Position numbers and translations under genes: made by a program | In this document: positions 33,831 through 34,013 of the stretch, piece by piece | Layout: every line of letters starts with the position of its first letter | Numbering within the stretch: position 1 is the stretch's first letter | The notes under the pieces: model-generated | The model's database searches: none | What the model was told of the DNA's origin: nothing | Seen by the model: the letters and a program-made list of their open reading frames with translations, nothing else | DNA from: Pelargonium nanum | Lineage: Eukaryota > Streptophyta > Magnoliopsida > Geraniales > Geraniaceae | Direction: 5' to 3' | Assembly: GCA_036897485.1 (NCBI GenBank) | Contig: JAYMTF010000547.1 | Span: 1 to 34,013, forward strand | Length of the DNA: 34,013 nucleotides

Positions 33831-34013
33831 CAATTTGAAACTTTAGTCTATTTGGTACTCAATTTAAAGTTTACATAATATAAGTAGTACCTACCATAAC
33901 ACCGTTATCTTTTCCATCCATTTTGTCATGAGGTGGCAATATATAGGTGATGTGGCGCCACATATAATATCATACTTGTAATAAAATTAAAAATAAATAA
34001 AGTAAAGAGATTG
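33831..34013. other. AT-rich right edge with a 14-bp palindrome
   Basis: No gene is supported. The sequence repeats the style of the transposon arms (TATTTGGTACTCAATTT, then GTGGCAAT and GATGTGGC). It contains the perfect palindrome ATGTGGCGCCACAT at 33950-33963. It may be the outer arm of the element to the left, or part of another element that runs off the window. Confidence 0.4.

Noticed and set aside
1-34013. CRISPR arrays, prokaryotic operons, integrases or phage modules
   Set aside because: No spaced identical repeats of CRISPR type or bacterial gene organisation occur; the genes are spliced plant genes.

Overview
The window is nuclear DNA from a flowering plant, most likely a eudicot. 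The genes have many short exons with GT..AG introns, the gaps between genes are AT-rich, and the proteins belong to plant families (dirigent protein, Ole e 1/proline-rich cell-wall protein, NIPA magnesium transporter, plant-type cyclophilin with its extra loop, plant NUP188). The sequence alone does not identify the species. All six host genes lie on the minus strand. I built each gene model by hand from splice sites, requiring an open frame and recognisable family sequence across every junction; none was checked against transcripts.

Layout from left to right. Positions 1-280 hold the 5' part of a dirigent protein gene cut by the window edge. Positions 1878-3798 hold a five-exon amidase-signature gene (518 aa). 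Positions 4172-6050 hold a three-exon secreted protein (445 aa) with an Ole e 1 domain, a long proline-rich tract and a PDF1-like C-terminal domain; a fold-back MITE sits in its second intron. Positions 7392-11010 hold a nine-exon NIPA-type transporter (334 aa). Positions 11420-11715 hold a degenerate 11-bp-period minisatellite built on CGTATC. Positions 12191-12709 hold an intronless cytosolic cyclophilin (172 aa) with a TATA box and telo-box. Positions 14043-32305 hold one very large gene of 32 coding exons (1975 aa), a NUP188-type inner-ring nucleoporin.

The NUP188 introns have collected small retroelements: a roughly 90-bp tRNA-like SINE with a perfect 17-bp target-site duplication, a complete but diverged TRIM-type mini-retrotransposon, a solo TRIM-like LTR, and a more decayed TRIM-like relic.

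The most unusual segment is upstream of NUP188, at about 32521-33830. Diverged long inverted repeats enclose pieces of two unrelated host genes: a frameshifted first exon of a short-chain dehydrogenase on the plus strand, and an open N-terminal piece of a GATA-factor-like gene on the minus strand. I read it as a Pack-MULE-like gene-capturing transposon.

The genes do not form a pathway. They are ordinary neighbouring plant genes: two with secreted or cell-wall products (dirigent, Ole e 1/PRP), one amidase with a secretory leader, one Mg2+ transporter and two housekeeping genes (cyclophilin, NUP188).
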